From: Codonopsis lanceolata
Taxonomy: Eukaryota; Streptophyta; Magnoliopsida; Asterales; Campanulaceae
Reading direction: 5' to 3'
Length of the DNA stretch: 64,000 nucleotides
Assembly: GCA_013146195.2 (NCBI GenBank)
Contig: CM028378.1
Location: 85,742,295-85,806,294, forward strand
Shown: positions 58,598 through 64,000 of the stretch, one piece after another
Position numbering within the stretch: the first letter of the stretch is position 1
Layout: each line of letters begins with the position of its first letter
The notes under the pieces: generated by a model
The model's input: only the letters and a program-made list of their open reading frames with translations
Database searches by the model: none
What the model was told of the DNA's origin: nothing
Translations under genes and position numbers: made by a program

Positions 58598-58852
58598 CTC
58601 CCTCCGTTCCTAAATTATTGTTCTGGTTGACCCGGCGCACAGATTAAGAAGAAACAATTGACTTGATTTATATTGGTTTAATGTGTAGTTTTCTTTAAAG
58701 CTCATGTGTATGTGGCTCATAATTAAAGTAAGATAAAATAGTAAGGGTAAAGTGGTAAAAGTGATGTTCTAAAAAGATAAGTTTTAAAGTGAACAATTAT
58801 TTTAAGACGGACGGAAAAGGAAAAAAAGACGATAATTTAGGGACGGAGGGAG
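58598..58852. mobile_element. Stowaway-type MITE
   Basis: 255 bp, ends CTCCCTCCGTTCCTAAATTA and TAATTTAGGGACGGAGGGAG, flanked by TA. The best-preserved Stowaway copy in the window. Confidence 0.93.
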
Positions 58853-59131
58853 TATTTCTGAAAAGTAGTCACATATCTAAAAGATGAAATATTTGTTTTG
58901 TAATTCAAAGAAAGCACAAACATGTAAAGCTATAACTTTAAAAAGTTTAACTTTATGGGACCCTATGGAACTTGCTCCATGTGTCAAGGCCTCCACCACT
59001 TCTTAGGGATGACTTAGGATGGACGCCGAGGATATAGTCCGAGCTCTAATGGATGCGTGCCGAACACCAGCAATCCCGGCAAATTCTGTTGTTCCTCGCT
59101 AAAGACAACATGTCCTTGCCTAGCTGTGATT

Positions 59132-61144
59132 AGAGATGTTAATCGGTCCAACACTAACGGTTTCAGTTCAGTCCTAACGATTTCGGTGCCTAATATGTTC
59201 GATTTAGGCAGTTATCACTATTATCTGGTTAAAAACTTAATGGTTTTGATTCAAACATGCGGTTTCCGATCAATAATTGAACTTGTACGTTTTAATAGGT
59301 TCAATTTAGGCAGTTATCGTTATTATCCGGTCAAAAGCCTAACAGTTTCGGTTCAAAAAACATATGGTTTCTGATCAATGATTTAACTTGTACGTTTTTT
59401 TCCCAATTACAAGGTTTATATATTTTTAGCGTATTATACACGTCTCGTATATTATATTAACTATATTAAATCTGTTTATCAGTCCAATTCTAACGATTTT
59501 CGTTATTATACTTGTCTTGTGTATTATTGACTATACTAAATCATATGAAAGTTGACATTTGATTCAATCCTAACGGTTTTCGATCCAATCATAATGGTTT
59601 TGATCCATAAACGATCCATCTAAAATTACAAACTTAACTGTTTAAGTTTGAAGCTGCATTAACATCATAAGGGGTATTTATTATCGAGACCCCGAGTCCA
59701 GCCGCGAGGGGACATATCAAATTCACAGGGTTGACTACGGACATGTCACACCGTATCATGCATGTTGACTGACTCTATCAGGGCATTAAATATTGTTATG
59801 ATGCTTTGACCAATTATCGACCAAGTCATATCCGATCAGAAAAGTAACATTTTGTTCTATATGCTAATCAATCTTAGGACGACACGTCATCCAACTTTAA
59901 GAGTATAAATACGAGGTACCAATGTATTTCTTTTGTCACTCTTCATCCTCAAGCCTTATAACCCCTTCACCCTCCTGGCATCTATTCTCTTCTCAAACAC
60001 TCATGGCTATCGAAAAACACCACATTTGCTATTTGAATACTAATTCTCACATCGAAAGGTTGAAATTTGACCTAACCTCGACTCGTTAAATGTGTTTTGT
60101 TCTTAGCGGATTAGGTATTACGTTGAAGATACACTCACCACATCCAAATATCTATCACCAACCAACACAAGTGTAGGAGTTTGGGGGCAATTGCCCCCAC
60201 TTGGTTTTTTTTTTTGTTGAAGAACTTTTCTTTTAAAAAAATTAATGTTTTGTAAATTTTACAATTTGCCCCCATTTCTATCAAATTTGTACAAATTGCC
60301 CCTACCTGAAAAAATCTCTGCATCCACTATTGTCGCGGACCGTTTAAACCGCAACCGATTAGGGACCGAAACCGACAGGGCTAGACCGAAACCGACAGGG
60401 TTGGACCGATTAAAGCGAACAGTGGTCACGCTAAAATATAAGTTGTCATTTCGACATTCCATCTGTTTTTTCATACTAACATTCATGTTAGTCTTACCTT
60501 CGGTGGTACAATTTAAATTTTATCTTTATAAAAAAAAGGTAAAATTGCTTTATAGTTTTTCTTTTTGGTTATCTCTATTTCATTTTTTCGATCATTACAC
60601 AATGAAAATCTAAAATTTAAATACTAACCCAAAAACAACTATGCAAGTCAAACTTTAATGAATCAAGTTATTCAAAATTGGATTATGTTTGGTCTAATAA
60701 AAGTTTAATTTATGATATTTATGATTCTCGACTTATTTTATCATTTCATGCTTGATTAGAACTTTTTAGTTTTTAACTAGTAAAACTTAAAGTCTTGAAG
60801 TTTGTTTGTGTTTTGAACTCTATCACTTACGTTTAATGTTGTTGACTCTTTGTATGACTCATTTGAGTCATTTTGTTTTGGATTGTGTGTTGTTGAATGT
60901 TGGTTATTGGCTTGTTGCCTCATAATTACTTGATTTCGAATTTTATATTTATATATTTAAGGTTTTTTTTTTGTTTAGGTGTAACCCGTTAGTGACCCGT
61001 TTAAAACCGAAACCTAGAGGAGTAGGTCTAGGTTTGCAATTCCAATGGATCGTTTAAAGCGGACCGTTTAAACCGCAACCGATTAGGGACCGAAACCGAC
61101 AAGGCTAGACCGAAATCGACAGGGTTGGACCGATTAACATCTCT
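59132..61144. mobile_element. 2-kb TIR element with AGAGATGTTAATCGG ends
   Basis: AGAGATGTTAATCGGTCCAA starts at 59132 and its near-exact inverse ends at 61144. Sub-terminal sequence is rich in ACCGAAACCG / CGGTTT motifs on both strands. An ~80-bp direct repeat lies inside (60332-60412 and 61053-61131). No transposase. No target duplication found. The size and TAA-rich ends suggest hAT, tentatively. Confidence 0.6.
59680..60120 (+). repeat. LTR-like fragment
   Basis: GAGACCCCGAGTCCAGCCGCG, then GAGTATAAATACGAGG (TATA-like, about 59901-59916) and a CT-rich stretch. The look is that of a gypsy LTR, but clean TG/CA ends were not found. Confidence 0.35.
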
Positions 61145-61391
61145 GGTCACCAACCCTTATGCGGAAATACACTCACCACATCCAAATATCCATCACCTAT
61201 CCATATCCAGATATTCTACTCATCAACACCTTACTCCACCTGCGTGAATGTCACCCACATATTTAGAATGACCAGACTTGTTAAATAAAACTATTTCTTA
61301 AGAAGTAAAAAGTACTAGAATATACTTCATCCAATCTTAAAAATTATTTTAAGAAAAATTAAATGACTGATCTATTATAGATGTTGATATA
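61145..61391. other. Spacer with a duplicated 28-bp segment
   Basis: ATACACTCACCACATCCAAA at about 61166 also occurs at about 60130; the second copy lies inside the neighbouring element. Confidence 0.6.
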
Positions 61392-61800
61392 CTCCTTCCG
61401 TTTCTGGATAAAGAATCAACCATATTATTTTAATATATTTCGTTTTAAAAGTTTATTATCAAAAAATTATGTTTATCATCTCAATAATATTACAATTTTA
61501 CCTTCATATTTGCTATTAACACATTGAGTATGTTTAAACATTTTTATAATTGTGACTAACTTAATGTTTGTTATATATTCATTAATAATTAGATTTTTAA
61601 AATATAAACTTTTTGAATGGAATAAAGAGAATATTTTATATATATATAGTTTTTTTGAAATTTATGTGCAAGTGTGATTTACCATTAAAGTAGTAAAGAA
61701 AGCAAGGATAAAATAGCTTCCTACCAAGGATAGATTAATCAGTTGACTATTAAAAAAATGGACAAAAAAATTTCTTTTCGTTTGTTAAGGAAGGAGGGAG
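61392..61800. mobile_element. Stowaway-like MITE, long and diverged
   Basis: Ends CTCCTTCCGTTTCTGG and TTAAGGAAGGAGGGAG; TA at left, TG at right. About 409 bp. Confidence 0.6.
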
Positions 61801-61926
61801 TGTAATAGCAATATAGCATGCATGACAAAAAAGAATCTCAAAAGTCAAAACTATGACACTTCCAAATTCTTTGATGGGAGGATTCTGTCGCATGGCAATG
61901 TCTATTAAACTAACAATTAACTTGTA

Positions 61927-62180
61927 CTCCCTCCATTTTAAAATAAATGTATTCTTTAATTTGGCACAGTGTTAATGAAAAAATATTTAATTGTATTATA
62001 AATATTTGTATAATGTGTAGTTTTATTTAATCTCTTAAATATATGGTCATAATTAAAATAGGTAGAAAAAGTAAGGGTAAAGAGGTAAAAGTGTTTTTCT
62101 AAGGAAAGTTTTGAAAAAGAACAATTATTTTAGAATTGATAAAAAAAGAAAAGAGAACAATTATTTGAAAATTGATGGAG
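61927..62180. mobile_element. Stowaway-type MITE
   Basis: 254 bp, ends CTCCCTCCATTTTAAAATAA and TTTGAAAATTGATGGAG, flanked by TA. Confidence 0.8.
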
Positions 62181-62282
62181 TATTAGGTTAACCCTTTTTT
62201 CTGGTACATAAAATGAATTTTTTTTAATCAACTCACAATATGTTTGATAGATTAAATTATAATGCCTTTGTTTCAACTCATA

Positions 62283-62574
62283 GGGCTTGTTTGATAGTCA
62301 GACAAGGATAAGCAGTATTATTACTCCCAGTACTATTAGTGCCTTCGTTATTAATCCTCACTTGTATATCGGGGGTAATTTTGAGATTACAAATGTTAAT
62401 CCCAATTTTTTTTTAGTGAGGGCGCTAATAATACCACCCTCTCCCTTGGTATTAATAGTGAGGCAATAATGACTTAATCCTGATAACTCGTGTTATTAGT
62501 CCCGACCACCTATCACTCAAACATGCCGGCTTATTAATCATATCTGCCTTTAACCCTGGCTACCAAACGACACC
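62283..62574. mobile_element. MITE with GGGCTTGTTTGATAG ends
   Basis: The inverted right end reads GGTGTCGTTTGGTAG. ATA is present on each side (62280-62282 and 62575-62577). The 3-bp duplication and small size suggest a PIF/Harbinger-type MITE. Confidence 0.65.
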
Positions 62575-62577
62575 ATA

Positions 62578-63022
62578 GAGTCACTATTTGAAAAGTCTAA
62601 TTATTAAGGGATATATTAATGTAATTAAAGTTAGTCATAATTATACAAATAATTAAGCACAAATAATGTACTTTGAAGGGTAAAGATGAAATATTATAGA
62701 AATTATAAACATAACTTTTAAAACTGAACCGTTAAAATGAAACATCTCAAAATAATATAATAGATTCTGTGTAGGAAACATATGGAGTTTTACTTGAAGC
62801 TTGTGTCACACATGTGCGACTTAAAAAGGGTCTAAATTTAAAAGGAAACATTCATTTTGAATAAGCCAACCTGACCTGACAATTTTCAAAAAGTCGGTTG
62901 AATGAGAGTGTTCCACCACGTGGTGATGCCCAAAAAGACTTATTCGAAATAAAGATTTATGAATAAAAACACAATGAGAATATGAAAGAGAAAAAATAAC
63001 AAAATATATGTACATAATTATG

Positions 63023-63076
<54 letters not shown>

Positions 63077-63633
63077 AATATATTATTTTCGGATCGGATC
63101 AAGTTCTTAACATATTATATATATAATATATATCTGATCTGTTAAGTAAATAGATTGTCGGATTTAAATTTGGATTTAAATTCAGATTTTGATTTCGATT
63201 ATTGGATCATTATATAAATTCATATCTGAAATTTCGAATTCAGACCAAAATCTGATCTATTAATAAGCTTACGTCCAATGAACCCAAATGACAAACACAC
63301 ACTCGCATATAGATAATTAAGATAAAACAGGGCGCCAAATAAAAAAATATTTTTTCTAATTATTTTAATGAAAACAAAATCATTATATTTACATTGTTCT
63401 TGGGGGAGGGTATTTTGGTTGTTTAGGGTTGTATTTAATAAATACTCTCTTCGTTAGCATAGAGTTTATTATTTTATTTTAATATATTTTATTTAAACAG
63501 TCCCCTTTTCAAATATATTATTTTTTGTTTATCCACTACATTATAAATAATAATATTAAATTAACTCTTTTTTGGACGAAATTACCCTAAGATTGCCTAC
63601 CAATTATAATAACAAAAGAGATTGCCCAAATTA
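62578..63633. other. AT-rich intergenic with (AT)n
   Basis: (AT)n at about 63019-63073. A possible Stowaway-like end lies near 63443 (CTCTCTTCGTTAGC). No gene. Confidence 0.55.
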
Positions 63634-63822
63634 TGAAAGCCCGGTCCACAACGTGTAGCCCACACACTGACCCACTGAGCACGCAGCACCTTGGATCATC
63701 AGGCCCACCACAAGTCGACTCAAAAGTCCATGGATGATGTTGGTGCCCAGTAGTAGCGCATGGCTACCTTATAAATCGCACACAAGTCTCACATCTACCC
63801 GGTGTGAAATTTGGGTATTACA
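63634..63822 (-). repeat. 3' LTR of the TRIM-like element
   Basis: 189 bp, TG...CA on either strand. Contains GATTTATAAGG (TATA-like) on the minus strand near 63765-63780. No 5S-like sequence was seen, so it is not Cassandra as far as I can tell. Confidence 0.7.
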
Positions 63823-64000
63823 ATCTCCCCCACTTAAATCCTTGACGTCCTCGTTAAGACTGAATCGTACCCCGGGCGATGTAGGATTCAAGAGGTGGCT
63901 CGTACGGGGATCAAGAGGTAGCTCCTACCTTCTGCGGTGTAGCACTTTGTCCCGCACATCACTCTGTTCCAACATTTCTGGCCGGGACCCGCTCTGATAT
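63634..64000 (-). mobile_element. TRIM-like miniature LTR retrotransposon, cut by the window edge
   Basis: Read on the minus strand: a primer-binding-site-like ATATCAGAGCGGG at 64000-63988 (initiator-Met PBS is TGGTATCAGAGC), a non-coding interior of only ~165 bp, a polypurine tract AAGTGGGGGAGAT (about 63835-63823), then an LTR 63822-63634 with TG...CA ends (TGTAATACCC ... GCTTTCA). The tiny interior and absence of coding sequence define a TRIM. The 5' LTR should lie just right of the window. Confidence 0.75.

Overview
This window is nuclear DNA from a flowering plant, most likely a eudicot. It has long introns with GT-AG borders, Ty1/copia, Ty3/gypsy, LINE, SINE, hAT, Mutator and Stowaway elements, long AT microsatellites and one 100-N scaffold gap. 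I cannot name the species. Gene density is very low: one nearly complete host gene, one truncated host gene and many layers of transposons.

Layout. 1-3543 is a decayed Ty1/copia element with its 3' LTR. 3544-9670 is AT-rich and holds MITEs and a large inverted-repeat system ending in a near-perfect ~449-bp palindrome. 9668-18161 is a deleted Ty3/gypsy element of Tat/Ogre type: a partial 5' LTR, PBS and frameshifted gag, no recognisable pol, a ~1.3-kb minisatellite and a 1.35-kb 3' LTR. 18162-24545 holds hAT-like elements, one of which carries a Mutator-like element with a perfect 9-bp target duplication and a captured DUF594 gene fragment. 25308-27276 holds a gypsy LTR, an unusual GC-rich degenerate repeat field, the assembly gap and the 3' end of an extensin-like gene. 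27277-34715 holds MITEs, a hAT-like element split by a solo LTR, and a second Mutator-like element carrying a trihelix transcription-factor fragment.

34857-54456 is a BAM7/BAM8-class gene: an N-terminal BZR1-type DNA-binding domain joined to a beta-amylase domain. Ten exons can be placed by splice sites and protein similarity, and every coding exon but two keeps phase 0. Intron 1 is 11.1 kb long and filled with three LINE copies and two SINEs. Intron 6 holds a SINE and a hAT MITE, each with a target-site duplication. Exon 7 carries two apparent 1-nt deletions, and the second catalytic glutamate of the amylase domain reads as glutamine. The locus is either a decaying gene or a non-enzymatic regulator with assembly errors.

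54457-64000 is again transposons: a hAT-like element enclosing a second member of the DUF594-carrying Mutator family (this one with a LUC7-like first exon), Stowaway MITEs, a 2-kb TIR element, and at the right edge a TRIM-like miniature retrotransposon on the minus strand.

The most notable theme is gene-fragment capture. Two elements share the same ends but carry different host gene pieces, and a third unrelated element carries another. Both large minisatellites are built on short GATGC-type palindromes and sit inside transposons.
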